Shown piece after piece: positions 8,027-15,060 of a stretch of DNA of 23,226 bases. The number at the start of each line of letters is the position of its first letter. The first letter of the stretch is position 1. Under the pieces are notes generated by a model, which saw only the letters and a list, made by a program, of their open reading frames with translations, searched no databases and had not been told where the DNA came from. Made by a program: the position numbers and the translations under genes. Origin of the DNA: a virus; the IMG/VR virus record IMGVR_UViG_3300003873_000067, positions 1 to 23,226 of that record; one strand, written 5' to 3'.

Positions 8027-8641
8027 ATGAGTTATATAGGAACTCCTGCAGTACAAGCTGCTGGTGCTCAGGCTACTACAGCTACTTCAGGGCCTACGAT
8101 TGTAACTAATGCTAAGACGTATACAGCTACTGTGGGGCAGACGGTATTTCCTATCGTTTTTGACTATTATGCAGAAGTAGATGTCAACGGCGTACGGCTA
8201 ACAACTGCAGAGTACGCTTTAAATAGTGGTACATCAATTACATTAAATACTCCGGCAACAGCTGGGGATATTGTTAAATGTATAGGCTATGTAAACTTCG
8301 ATTTTACTAACGCCGCAGGCATGACAGCGTTGTATAATACTGTGGTATCTAAAGAGGCTTTAATCTCTCCACACTATACGCAAATAGATTTGTTAGCAGC
8401 TGACCTTACCAATATCGACACCGTAAGTGCTAATATAACAGGCATCCTAGCTTCAAGTACTAATGCAGCTAATGCCCTTACTAGTGAGCAGAATGCCGCT
8501 ATGTGGGCATCAAAAGCCTCTAACATCGCAGCAAACGGAATAATCGATGACACAACACCTTCTACTGTAACTACTTGGTCATCACAGAAGGTATCTAACG
8601 AATTTTCAACACTAAAAGCATTGGCCTTGTCAGGCCTTTAA
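8027..8641 (+). CDS. Short tail fibre-like / virion appendage protein
   Basis: A 204-residue protein in two parts. Residues about 28-90 form a beta module (KTYTATVGQTVFPIVFDY, VDVNGVRLTTAEYALNSG, GDIVKCIGYVNFDF) of the kind found at the N-terminus of podovirus fibres and related attachment proteins. It is followed by a helical stretch (YTQIDLLAADLTNIDTVSAN and a segment rich in Ala and Asn). The C-terminal TPSTVTTWSSQKVSNEF element is common in fibre proteins. It may be an adaptor onto which the next, repeat-bearing protein attaches. The ribosome site AGGAG is strong and a structured leader precedes the gene. The fibre class is likely; the exact role is inferred. Confidence 0.65.
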   Translation: MSYIGTPAVQAAGAQATTATSGPTIVTNAKTYTATVGQTVFPIVFDYYAEVDVNGVRLTTAEYALNSGTSITLNTPATAGDIVKCIGYVNFDFTNAAGMTALYNTVVSKEALISPHYTQIDLLAADLTNIDTVSANITGILASSTNAANALTSEQNAAMWASKASNIAANGIIDDTTPSTVTTWSSQKVSNEFSTLKALALSGL

Positions 8642-8650
8642 GGGGAGTAG

Positions 8651-9601
8651 ATGAGTTTTAACACATTTAGAGACAGCTTCTTGGCTGAAGCTGAGACAAG
8701 AATAACAGCAGTTAACCCGACCACTGCTACAACGAATGACCTGTTGGTCTCTGGTGCTTTGTACAAAATGGCGGCATCTGTAGCGAGCCTTGATTTAATC
8801 AGCACTCAAGCGTTAAGTCTTTTAACAGCTATGAGCGGTACACAGCTAGAGTCGTATCTACAAAACCCTGACGCAATGCTTTCATTTCAGCGAATTGTAG
8901 CTGACACACCAGCGATGAATACATTGGTGTTGAATGGGAGTATTATGAGTGCTATTATGGCAAGTACAACTGCTATGAGTGCTATTGCTGCAAGTACAAC
9001 TGCTATGAACGCTATTACGGCAAGTACAACTGCTATGAGTGCTATTGCTGCAAGTACAACTGCTATGAACGCCATTAATGGTTCTAGTTTAGCAATAGCG
9101 AAATATAGTGCTTCGCTTGCAGGGTTAGACCCAACAGTCTATGCCGGTATGAATGATATTGCTGCAAGTACTACTGCTATGAACGCTATTGCTGCAAGTA
9201 CAACTGCTATGAGTGCTATTGCTGCAAGTACAACTGCTATGAATGCCATTACGGCAAGTACTACTGCTATGAGCGCTATTGCTGCAAGCCCGCTATCAGT
9301 AACATATACAAGCCCGAATACTGTATGGGTTCCATCAGGAGCATCAGGAGAACAAGTCATATTCTCTGGAAGGTGCTTGTTAGTTCAGGCACAAATATCT
9401 CCAACTGCATCGTATTTAACTAATCCAGGTGGAAGTGGTCAGGGCGTTTATGTAGATGGTGTAGTTACATATTTTACAGCTACTCATGCCTACAACATGG
9501 TTGCAGGTGAGGTTCTTACCACGCCAAAGATTGCAGCATGTAATTCATCGCTCGGAATAAATACATACTGTGGTCTGATAGTTACATATATCCCACTATA
9601 A
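8651..9601 (+). CDS. Repeat-bearing tail fibre / receptor-binding protein candidate
   Basis: A 316-residue protein with a helical N-terminal domain (about 1-95), then two blocks of a 10-residue repeat with consensus TTAM(S/N)AI(A/T)AS, separated by a unique spacer of about 28 residues. A C-terminal beta-rich domain follows (about 217-316, VWVPSGASGEQVIFSGRCLL onward) containing several Cys and Gly. Repeats of this Ala/Thr/Met type are known in phage fibre proteins and probably build an elongated shaft, with the C-terminal domain as a possible receptor-binding head. It begins 10 bp after the previous gene with GGGGAG as ribosome site. Codon choice and repeats suggest recent exchange. Confidence 0.65.
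   Translation: MSFNTFRDSFLAEAETRITAVNPTTATTNDLLVSGALYKMAASVASLDLISTQALSLLTAMSGTQLESYLQNPDAMLSFQRIVADTPAMNTLVLNGSIMSAIMASTTAMSAIAASTTAMNAITASTTAMSAIAASTTAMNAINGSSLAIAKYSASLAGLDPTVYAGMNDIAASTTAMNAIAASTTAMSAIAASTTAMNAITASTTAMSAIAASPLSVTYTSPNTVWVPSGASGEQVIFSGRCLLVQAQISPTASYLTNPGGSGQGVYVDGVVTYFTATHAYNMVAGEVLTTPKIAACNSSLGINTYCGLIVTYIPL
8961..9080 (+). repeat. In-frame 30-bp tandem repeat, block 1 (4 units)
   Basis: Four 30-bp units starting CAAGTACAACTGCTATGA, with unit edges at 8961, 8991, 9021 and 9051. Odd and even units alternate between Ser/Ala and Asn/Thr versions, pointing to duplication of a 60-bp pair. The last unit is degenerate. Confidence 0.9.
9165..9284 (+). repeat. In-frame 30-bp tandem repeat, block 2 (4 units)
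   Basis: Four 30-bp units (edges at 9165, 9195, 9225 and 9255) of the same consensus as block 1. Synonymous differences (ACAACT/ACTACT, AACGCT/AATGCC) show protein-level selection or older duplication. Confidence 0.9.
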
Positions 9602-9610
9602 GGAGAAAAC

Positions 9611-10276
9611 ATGAAGCAAATCATAACAGATAAAAAAACGGGTGCAGTACTTGGTGTTGTCGAAGGAAGCCATCAGGATACAGCGTTATTCAACTATCAT
9701 GCCGTCACGCCTGATATTGACGTGGCAAATTTGAACAATTACATGGAGGTGAACGGTGTCCTAACGCTTGATATGACCGCTGCATTAGACAAAGCTAAAG
9801 CAGAAAAATCAGATGCGATGAAACAGAATGCCACCCAAGCAATCCTAGCAACGAATTGGCGGCTAGAGCGTGCCAAAGAGCGTGCATTAACAGGGGCAAC
9901 TGGTGAAACGGTTGATGCAGTACTGCTAGAGCGTGAAGCCATCCGACAAGCTTCAAACCGCATTGATGCTGCAATTAAGACTGCAAAGAGTGTTGCAAAA
10001 GTAAGCACGATTATTTTTGAAGTGTTGCCTAAAGACCGCATCACAAAAACGGTGTTATCACGTGTAGATTTCATGAACAGATTTACTCAACTAGAGATAG
10101 AAGCAATAGCCAAAGCGGTTAAGGCAATACCGTCGGTCGAGACAATATTATTAAAATGGCAGGCTGCGGACAGCATCAATCTTACTTCACAAGAAACGCA
10201 AATAGCGATAAATGCCTTAGAGACCGCAGGCATTATCAAAACAGGTCGAGCCGCAAGTATTCTGAAAGTGGGGTAA
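9611..10276 (+). CDS. Fibre-associated protein (tail fibre assembly-like, composite)
   Basis: A 221-residue protein in three parts. The N-terminal 60 residues resemble the start of tail-fibre assembly or fibre-linked proteins (short strands, AVLGVVEGSHQDTALFNYHA). The middle (NWRLERAKERALTGATGET then LEREAIRQASNRIDAAI) is a helical module seen in proteins coded beside phage fibres. The C-terminal part (SRVDFMNRFTQLEIEAIAKA, then INALETAGIIKTGRAASIL) matches a small helical module repeatedly found at the ends of phage tail-region proteins. It may help fold or attach the upstream fibre. The strong ribosome site AAGGAG lies 5 bp before ATG. Arg codons are mainly CGN, unlike the AGA/AGG-rich genes that follow. 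Confidence 0.55.
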   Translation: MKQIITDKKTGAVLGVVEGSHQDTALFNYHAVTPDIDVANLNNYMEVNGVLTLDMTAALDKAKAEKSDAMKQNATQAILATNWRLERAKERALTGATGETVDAVLLEREAIRQASNRIDAAIKTAKSVAKVSTIIFEVLPKDRITKTVLSRVDFMNRFTQLEIEAIAKAVKAIPSVETILLKWQAADSINLTSQETQIAINALETAGIIKTGRAASILKVG

Positions 10277-10279
10277 AGA

Positions 10280-10624
10280 ATGGTAGTTAACATTATTTTC
10301 CCGACAAAGACTTTTGAAAAAACGCTATACAGGCTTGAGCAACCGCTTAAGCTTGCAGGTGTAGATGTGCCAAAAGACTTTATCACGGACGGTGCAAGTA
10401 TTCCTCGTGGCTTATGGTGGTTATTCCCGCCCGTCGGTAGATATTTTAAGGCCGCAGTGGTTCATGATTATTTACTAACTTCTGGTAATTACTTCTCTTA
10501 TGCTAATAAAAAGTTTAGAGAAGCCTTAGAAGAACAAGGTGTAAAGCCTTGGGTAACATTTCTTATGTATCATGCAGTGGTAATACATTTCATGTTTAAG
10601 AAAGGTGATAAATATCCAACTTAA
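10280..10624 (+). CDS. DUF1353 family protein
   Basis: A 114-residue protein with the hallmark of DUF1353: VPKDFITDGASIPRGLWWLF, then PVGRYFKAAVVHDYLL, then a helical end (NKKFREALEEQGVKPWVTFL). The conserved Asp/Ser/His residues (TDGAS, VHDY) suggest a small enzyme-like active site, but no reaction has been established that I can cite. Members are frequent in phage tail/lysis regions. It follows the fibre-associated gene by 3 bp with only a weak ribosome site, so translation is probably coupled. It closes the putatively imported fibre block. Confidence 0.75.
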   Translation: MVVNIIFPTKTFEKTLYRLEQPLKLAGVDVPKDFITDGASIPRGLWWLFPPVGRYFKAAVVHDYLLTSGNYFSYANKKFREALEEQGVKPWVTFLMYHAVVIHFMFKKGDKYPT

Positions 10625-10629
10625 ATGGG

Positions 10630-10647
10630 ATACCTTCTAGTAGGTAT
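10630..10647 (+). other. Short stem-loop after DUF1353 gene
   Basis: ATACCT and AGGTAT form a 6-bp stem with loop TCTAGT shortly after the stop codon. It lacks a T-tract, so at best it is a weak terminator or a 3'-end stabiliser. Confidence 0.3.
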
Positions 10648-10717
10648 ATAAACTAATCACAACTTTCAGTACTGTAATAGGCAGTATAGATTATTAAAGC
10701 ACTGGCATAAAGTGCGG

Positions 10718-10723
10718 TATAAT
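10718..10723 (+). promoter_or_regulatory. GGTATAAT promoter for the Cys-rich gene
   Basis: TATAAT preceded by GCGG, 34 bp before the start at 10758. A 5-bp inverted repeat GCACT/AGTGC (10699-10715) lies immediately upstream, where a -35 would be; no consensus -35 is seen. Confidence 0.45.
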
Positions 10724-10757
10724 ACTTACCAACAAATAAACGATAAAGGAAAATACA

Positions 10758-11165
10758 ATGGAGACGACTGCAATGAATAGTACGCACGAACGCTATAAAG
10801 AGGCTAAAGACCTTACCGCTAAAGGTAATATGAAAATTATGAGAAGTCTAGTTAAAGACTGGAATTTAGGGCCTACTGCTGCACACAGTAACAACCAAGG
10901 CAACTCTGAGTTCTGGAAGTCTTTAGCGGATAAACTGCATATCGATGTTAAAGCAGCTAGAAGACGTAGCTGTGCTAACTGTGAAAACGGCAATATACAA
11001 CCGCTAGCGTTAAAAGCTATGGAGCATATCCCGTATAACAAATATGATAAAGACGGTGGTATGAGAGTTTGGTGTGAGAAGTTTGATTTTATTTGTCATG
11101 CGACTCGCAGCTGTCAGGCATGGGAAGGTGGTTATGACGGTGATGATGATGTGCTAGACGAGTAA
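10758..11165 (+). CDS. Cys-rich putative metal-binding protein
   Basis: A 135-residue protein with a helical N-terminus and a C-terminal half carrying Cys in the pattern SCANC (C-x2-C), then MRVWC, FICHATRSC and AWEGG, with a His beside the fourth Cys. Four to five Cys/His in this spacing suggest a structural zinc site. Proteins ending in the FDFICHATRSCQAWE type of sequence recur in phages, but I know no tested function. The N-terminal KAARRRSCANC suggests a nucleic-acid-facing basic patch. It has its own promoter and a good ribosome site (AAAGGAAAATACA before ATG). The acidic tail DGDDDVLDE is unusual for a DNA binder. Confidence 0.55.
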   Translation: METTAMNSTHERYKEAKDLTAKGNMKIMRSLVKDWNLGPTAAHSNNQGNSEFWKSLADKLHIDVKAARRRSCANCENGNIQPLALKAMEHIPYNKYDKDGGMRVWCEKFDFICHATRSCQAWEGGYDGDDDVLDE

Positions 11166-11166
11166 T

Positions 11167-11172
11167 TATAAT
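11167..11172 (+). promoter_or_regulatory. Possible weak -10 before the 453-residue gene
   Basis: TTATAATAGCC directly after the preceding stop shares TTATAATAGC with the stronger promoter at 12591, but has no TGn and no -35. Confidence 0.25.
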
Positions 11173-11204
11173 AGCCAATCCACTAAGCCTAAAGAGACCT
11201 ATTA

Positions 11205-12566
11205 ATGAAATTATTAAACCTAGTTCAACTATACAAAATTATCAAATCAGGTAACTCAGGAGACTTGAAAGAGTACTCAAAGTCTATGTCACCTACCGAG
11301 GTTAAAGACCTAAGAGTTAACCGTCCTATCATCTTTAAAGTGATTAGATGGATACTTGCTTTCATAGTCCGCAATAAGAAACATAACCTAGCAAATACTG
11401 TACCTACGCCTAGTAAATACTTAGCTAGGGACGAGTACCGTAGTAAGCTTATAGAGTTTAACAAGACTGTTATCGAAACAATACCGTCATGGAATGCTTT
11501 ATCTTTAGACGGTATAGACAACAAATACTTTGTAGTACTTATAAGGAAAGCGGATGGTAGATTTGATGGGTTTGAGGATGCACTACAATGGTCTTGCTAC
11601 CTAGCCACATCTATTAAGAGGGTGTACAGGGTAACTAAAGATGCTTCTTTACTTACGCACTATAATAAGCTAATAAGCGGTATCTCAAGCTGTATAGAAG
11701 CTAAGGATTACTATGCTATTAAACGTCATCCTATAAGCACTATCAAGAAAGATTTAGAGCCTATTAGCCAAGATATGATTAGCGGTCTAGTACTGCTGAT
11801 ATCGGAGTTTGATAAGGATGCAACTAACCCTATAGAAGTAGGCATAAAGCTTAATTTTAACTCTGTTATGCTACATCATGATTACAGATTAATGTATCCT
11901 GATGGTCGTACTGACTCCTATGACCTAGCTCCTAACCTTATCTACAACCATATCAAATCCTTTGCGTATTCCTCTATTAGGATGTCTCAAGGCATGTTTA
12001 GCAAGAATGATGCTAAGGTATTAAAAGCTATGCTGCAGATGCTTATACCAGAGGCTAAACCACCTTATAGTAGAAGTTGGTACGGACTAGTTGTAGCAGT
12101 AAACTTGTTAGACGCTATGATGGGGTTATACCCTAACAACAGTAAGCAAGTAGATAGCGTGATGAGTAAACAGGACTTCCTGCACCTAGCACTAGATTTC
12201 TTGCGTAACCAACAGGCTAGCACACCAGAGATACATCCTGAACTAGAGTCTGTATTACATAGATGCTACGACCTGCTAGGACATAAAGACGGTAAGAAAG
12301 AAACTAGTAGCAGACTACTATCAGTGTTAAACTTATACCCTATGTTCAACCTTGTTGAAAAGCATAACGGCAACCACGCTATGGTAGATGGCTATGATGG
12401 TACATATGCTTTAACACCCCACTTTAGAAGACCTGCTGACTACTATTGGCAACGTTCTGCTTGGAGTACTGGTAGTAGCGATGAGACACACCCTAGTTAC
12501 GAATTTAGTACAGCATTTGCTAGAGTACTGCCGTTTAACTACTACCCAGAAGACACTAATGCCTAG
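11205..12566 (+). CDS. Large hypothetical protein, helical (453 residues)
   Basis: I do not recognise a family with confidence. The protein looks all-helical. A hydrophobic amphipathic helix lies near residues 40-54 (IIFKVIRWILAFIV), and a conserved-looking DGRFDGFEDALQWSCYLATS lies at about 114-133. Many paired helices of 15-20 residues follow, then an aromatic-rich C-terminus (ALTPHFRRPADYYWQRSAW, about 401-419). The aromatic and acidic motifs on a helical frame recall alpha/alpha-toroid glycosidases or lyases, so a surface-polysaccharide enzyme is possible, but no catalytic signature is proven. There is no signal peptide. It lies between the Cys-rich gene and the lysis operon. It could equally be an internal virion protein. 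Confidence 0.6.
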   Translation: MKLLNLVQLYKIIKSGNSGDLKEYSKSMSPTEVKDLRVNRPIIFKVIRWILAFIVRNKKHNLANTVPTPSKYLARDEYRSKLIEFNKTVIETIPSWNALSLDGIDNKYFVVLIRKADGRFDGFEDALQWSCYLATSIKRVYRVTKDASLLTHYNKLISGISSCIEAKDYYAIKRHPISTIKKDLEPISQDMISGLVLLISEFDKDATNPIEVGIKLNFNSVMLHHDYRLMYPDGRTDSYDLAPNLIYNHIKSFAYSSIRMSQGMFSKNDAKVLKAMLQMLIPEAKPPYSRSWYGLVVAVNLLDAMMGLYPNNSKQVDSVMSKQDFLHLALDFLRNQQASTPEIHPELESVLHRCYDLLGHKDGKKETSSRLLSVLNLYPMFNLVEKHNGNHAMVDGYDGTYALTPHFRRPADYYWQRSAWSTGSSDETHPSYEFSTAFARVLPFNYYPEDTNA

Positions 12567-12590
12567 TTAGTAATATATTGCTTGATATGT

Positions 12591-12611
12591 TATAATAGCA
12601 AGACTTGCTAT
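12591..12611 (+). promoter_or_regulatory. Promoter with overlapping 17-bp palindrome (lysis/envelope operon)
   Basis: TGTTATAAT (-10 at 12591-12596) is followed at once by the palindrome ATAGCAAG-A-CTTGCTAT (12595-12611), which covers the predicted start. A weak TTAGTA -35 is 18 bp upstream. The palindrome could be an operator or a 5' RNA hairpin just before the AAGGG ribosome site of the 12625 gene. Confidence 0.5.
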
Positions 12612-12624
12612 AAGGGTATACGAA

Positions 12625-12972
12625 ATGGACCAAAACACTGTAGAGCACATCGACGTTGTACATCATAACGACGACCGTCATAGCAATGATGCCAGTAATT
12701 GGCTACCCTTAATAGGTACTGCCGTAACGTTGGTAGTAGGTGGGGTATCTGCATACGTAGCTGTAGAGAATAAGATTACCTCATTAGACCTCAACGTTAA
12801 CTACATAAAGCAAGAACTACAGCATGTGCAGAAAACTATTGACCACAATAGGGACACTATAGATGATACCACTAGAGACCTAAATACTCTTAGCGGTATT
12901 ATATCTAGTAACGAGGCTGATGCTATGCATAGGTATGATGCTTTAAAACAGAGGATAGAACGTAGTAAATGA
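12625..12972 (+). CDS. Membrane-anchored coiled-coil protein (holin-like or accessory)
   Basis: A 115-residue protein. A hydrophilic His/Asp-rich N-terminus (about 27 residues) is followed by one transmembrane segment (WLPLIGTAVTLVVGGVSAYV). A long helix with heptad spacing then runs to the end (SLDLNVNYIKQELQHVQKTI and onward). This is the form of small phage membrane proteins with a coiled-coil tail; in a lysis operon an antiholin, pinholin-like or envelope-tethering role is possible. It is the first gene behind the palindromic promoter and overlaps the PBP-like gene by 4 bp (ATGA), so it is likely needed with it. No family name is claimed. Confidence 0.6.
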   Translation: MDQNTVEHIDVVHHNDDRHSNDASNWLPLIGTAVTLVVGGVSAYVAVENKITSLDLNVNYIKQELQHVQKTIDHNRDTIDDTTRDLNTLSGIISSNEADAMHRYDALKQRIERSK

Positions 12973-13376
12973 ATATACTTATAGCCTTAGTGCTTACTTT
13001 GCTGTCTTTAGCTCCGTATAGCACGTATGCAAATAGCGGGGTGCAACTATATGCTGACGCACCTCCAGCAACTATAACCATACCTGAAGCACGCTTATTA
13101 TTCTCTAAAGAGACCTTCTATAGAGCACGTCATATATACGTACTTCCGTACACCTATAATGAACAAAATAAGTTCGTAGTTAACGTACTTGGTATATCCC
13201 CTACCAGATTTAAAGAAATTGCTACCACATCGAGTAAGTTTATACCTGTACAGTCCTATCAGGGCATGAGAAGTCGCTTGATTAAATGTACCTCTTGTGT
13301 AGGGCTTAGTAAACAATACTTGATGCGGTATGATGTATCCCGTCATAGAGTCATAGCAGTAAGGATAATATACTAA
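12969..13376 (+). CDS. Periplasmic PBP-like (substrate-binding-type) protein
   Basis: A 135-residue protein with a signal peptide (hydrophobic LIALVLTLLSLAP, likely cleaved after TYA at residue 21), so periplasmic. The mature part resembles the short phosphate-ABC-transporter substrate-binding-like proteins of Gram-negative chromosomes. It has the element IPEARLLFSKETFYRARHI, where those have a helix ending in IFLGK, followed by VLPYTYNEQNKFVVNVLGIS, matching their VLP..xFxxxVLGxSP pattern. The family's usual pGaIGYv strand is replaced by IKCTSCVGLS, giving a C-x2-C pair that may form a disulfide. In bacteria such proteins are often encoded next to a porin, as here. Overlaps: 4 bp before it, 1 bp after (TAATG). 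Confidence 0.6.
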   Translation: MNILIALVLTLLSLAPYSTYANSGVQLYADAPPATITIPEARLLFSKETFYRARHIYVLPYTYNEQNKFVVNVLGISPTRFKEIATTSSKFIPVQSYQGMRSRLIKCTSCVGLSKQYLMRYDVSRHRVIAVRIIY

Positions 13377-14524
13377 TGACAAAACTATTTATACCTTTTT
13401 TATTGCTACTGGCGTCTGCCGTTAATGCCGATGTGTCTGGTAGTATTTCCTCTACTGTAATACATTCTAATACTCCTAAAGATACTTTCTACCTTAATGA
13501 GAATAGCTCTACTACTGGGCTATATAATATAGGTACACTAAGCGTAGCAGGCTCTACAGACGATACGGCATTTAAAGCTGTAATATCCAATAGGTATGAC
13601 AGTAGCTTTATAGAGGAGATGTACACAAAAACTACTAAGTACATCACACATAACGTGTACATGTCCTTAAAACTTGGAACACTAGATAACGCTATGGGAC
13701 TATACAACCATAACAACGTAGGTAATCCAAGTATATATCCTCCACAAGGTGTGTACAACTACAATACGCAGAATAGTGTGCTGGAGTACTCTGTAGGAGC
13801 AAAACTAGCACTCAACTACATTACAGATAACTATGATGTCATTTCTATTGTACCTATGTTAGGCAAACAGCGTAACTTGTCTAATAGATGGGCTAACTAC
13901 GCAGGATATGGGTTTGACTCCCCTTACTCGCAGGTAGACGGTGAAGGTAAAAACGTAAGAGGGATAACGTTATCATTTATACGTAATAGCCAATTTAAGC
14001 TGTTTGCTAATTACTTTGAGTCTTCTGTAGACATTAACCCAAAGAAGCGTTTATCAAAGACAGAGCAGTACCTAATATACAAGAAGTCTCCGCATACAGC
14101 AAGTTTCCTAGTTGAAGGCAAATACGATTATAGCGTACATAGGTACGGATTTTGCTCAGAGCATGTAACGTATGCGGTAGGTGCAGAATACTATAAGCTA
14201 GACATCAGAAATAAGAGTAACCATAAACTAGATAGCACATCAGAAGGTAACTATATGTATGCTAGATACTACCTAAACAGATACTACTTATCTCCTTACA
14301 TTATTTATACAGAAGCCCATAAGTACGGTAAAGTGTACTCAAAAACTAGTATACTAGGGTTAAAGTATATGAAGCTAGCCCACATTACACTATCAGCAGA
14401 GTACCATAAAGTAAATTCTAATAGTTGGGTAGAGGCTAAATATCCCACAGAGAGTAGCTTACAGTCTGCTACAAGCGTTAAACCTTTTGATGCCTACTTG
14501 TTTAATTTTACATATGACTTCTGA
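13376..14524 (+). CDS. Outer-membrane beta-barrel porin-like protein
   Basis: A 382-residue protein with a signal peptide (KLFIPFLLLLASAVNA, cleavage likely after residue 18). The mature sequence consists of alternating strands (for example TGLYNIGTLSVAG, HNVYMSLKLGTLD, VLEYSVGAKLALNYI, ITLSFIRNSQFKLFANYFES, TYAVGAEYYKLDI, HITLSAEYHKVNS). It ends in the Phe of AYLFNFTYDF, the terminal signature used by the BAM machinery. The run GLYNHNNVGNPSIYPPQGVYN resembles the constriction-region PPxxVYN element of bacterial porins that are coded beside PBP-like genes. A full-length barrel is present, not a fragment. It should insert in the host outer membrane; effects on permeability, receptors or lysis are inferred. 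Confidence 0.75.
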   Translation: MTKLFIPFLLLLASAVNADVSGSISSTVIHSNTPKDTFYLNENSSTTGLYNIGTLSVAGSTDDTAFKAVISNRYDSSFIEEMYTKTTKYITHNVYMSLKLGTLDNAMGLYNHNNVGNPSIYPPQGVYNYNTQNSVLEYSVGAKLALNYITDNYDVISIVPMLGKQRNLSNRWANYAGYGFDSPYSQVDGEGKNVRGITLSFIRNSQFKLFANYFESSVDINPKKRLSKTEQYLIYKKSPHTASFLVEGKYDYSVHRYGFCSEHVTYAVGAEYYKLDIRNKSNHKLDSTSEGNYMYARYYLNRYYLSPYIIYTEAHKYGKVYSKTSILGLKYMKLAHITLSAEYHKVNSNSWVEAKYPTESSLQSATSVKPFDAYLFNFTYDF

Positions 14525-14714
14525 TACTAAAAATAAAAACATGAGGGCTATGGCGTGGATAGGGTTCTTACACGCTATAGCTACCACTACCTACGCAATG
14601 TTAGCAGGTAAAGAGCTGCCACCTGACTACTATTACTTATTTATAACAGGGGTAATATCTGCGTACTTTGGTTTTAGTAAATGGGGGGAGATTAACGATG
14701 CTAAACATGATTAA
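14514..14714 (+). CDS. Holin-like small membrane protein (two TM segments)
   Basis: A 66-residue protein with a short charged N-terminus and two hydrophobic helices (MAWIGFLHAIATTTYAMLAG and YYYLFITGVISAYFGF) joined by a polar turn KELPPDY. This is the topology of two-segment (class II) holins, which form lesions in the inner membrane. It lies directly before the spanin and endolysin genes. ATG 14514 is chosen over the more distal in-frame 14487 because the extra residues would be encoded deep inside the porin gene; it overlaps the porin by 11 bp. ATG 14541 is an alternative, so a dual start is possible. The role is inferred from topology and context. Confidence 0.65.
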   Translation: MTSDTKNKNMRAMAWIGFLHAIATTTYAMLAGKELPPDYYYLFITGVISAYFGFSKWGEINDAKHD

Positions 14715-15060
14715 GTTACTAGCCCCTATAGCTATACTTGTTATTACGTTCATTACAGGATACCATAAGGGTACTGTAGTTACTGAAACGGCGTATAGGC
14801 TAAAGCTACAAGCGTTACAAGAAAAGAACGCTAAAGACTTATACGCCTTACAGCAAGACCTACTAGATACAGAGAAATCATTATTAGATGATACTAACAC
14901 TGTAGAAGTAAGGTACAAAACTAAAGTAAAGGAAATAGTTAAGTATGTTAATAAAGCATCTACCAATAAAGGTATTTCTCTTAGCGATTGTGAGCTTCCT
15001 GATGACGGGTTGCGTAGGGTTATCTCCGCCTATGGTGAAGAAACCTCCAACAGTAAGTAG
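14698..15060 (+). CDS. Inner-membrane spanin (Rz-like)
   Basis: A 120-residue protein with an N-terminal membrane anchor (MIKLLAPIAILVITFITGYH) and a long charged periplasmic helix (AYRLKLQALQEKNAKDLYAL and onward). It ends in CELPDDGLRRVISAYGE, closely matching the C..P...LR..NA ending of Rz-type i-spanins. The protein pairs with the outer-membrane lipoprotein encoded in the overlapping frame to fuse inner and outer membranes at the last lysis step. ATG 14698 has an excellent ribosome site (GGGGGGAG, 7 bp upstream) and overlaps the holin-like gene by 17 bp. An upstream TTG in frame (14668) is less likely. Confidence 0.8.
   Translation: MLNMIKLLAPIAILVITFITGYHKGTVVTETAYRLKLQALQEKNAKDLYALQQDLLDTEKSLLDDTNTVEVRYKTKVKEIVKYVNKASTNKGISLSDCELPDDGLRRVISAYGEETSNSK

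Noticed and set aside
8961-9284. 30-bp repeats resembling a CRISPR array
   Set aside because: Repeats are contiguous without spacers, in frame, and encode a clean decapeptide repeat within a fibre gene.
14668-14697. Upstream TTG start for the i-spanin
   Set aside because: ATG 14698 has a much stronger ribosome site and gives the standard short N-terminus before the membrane anchor.
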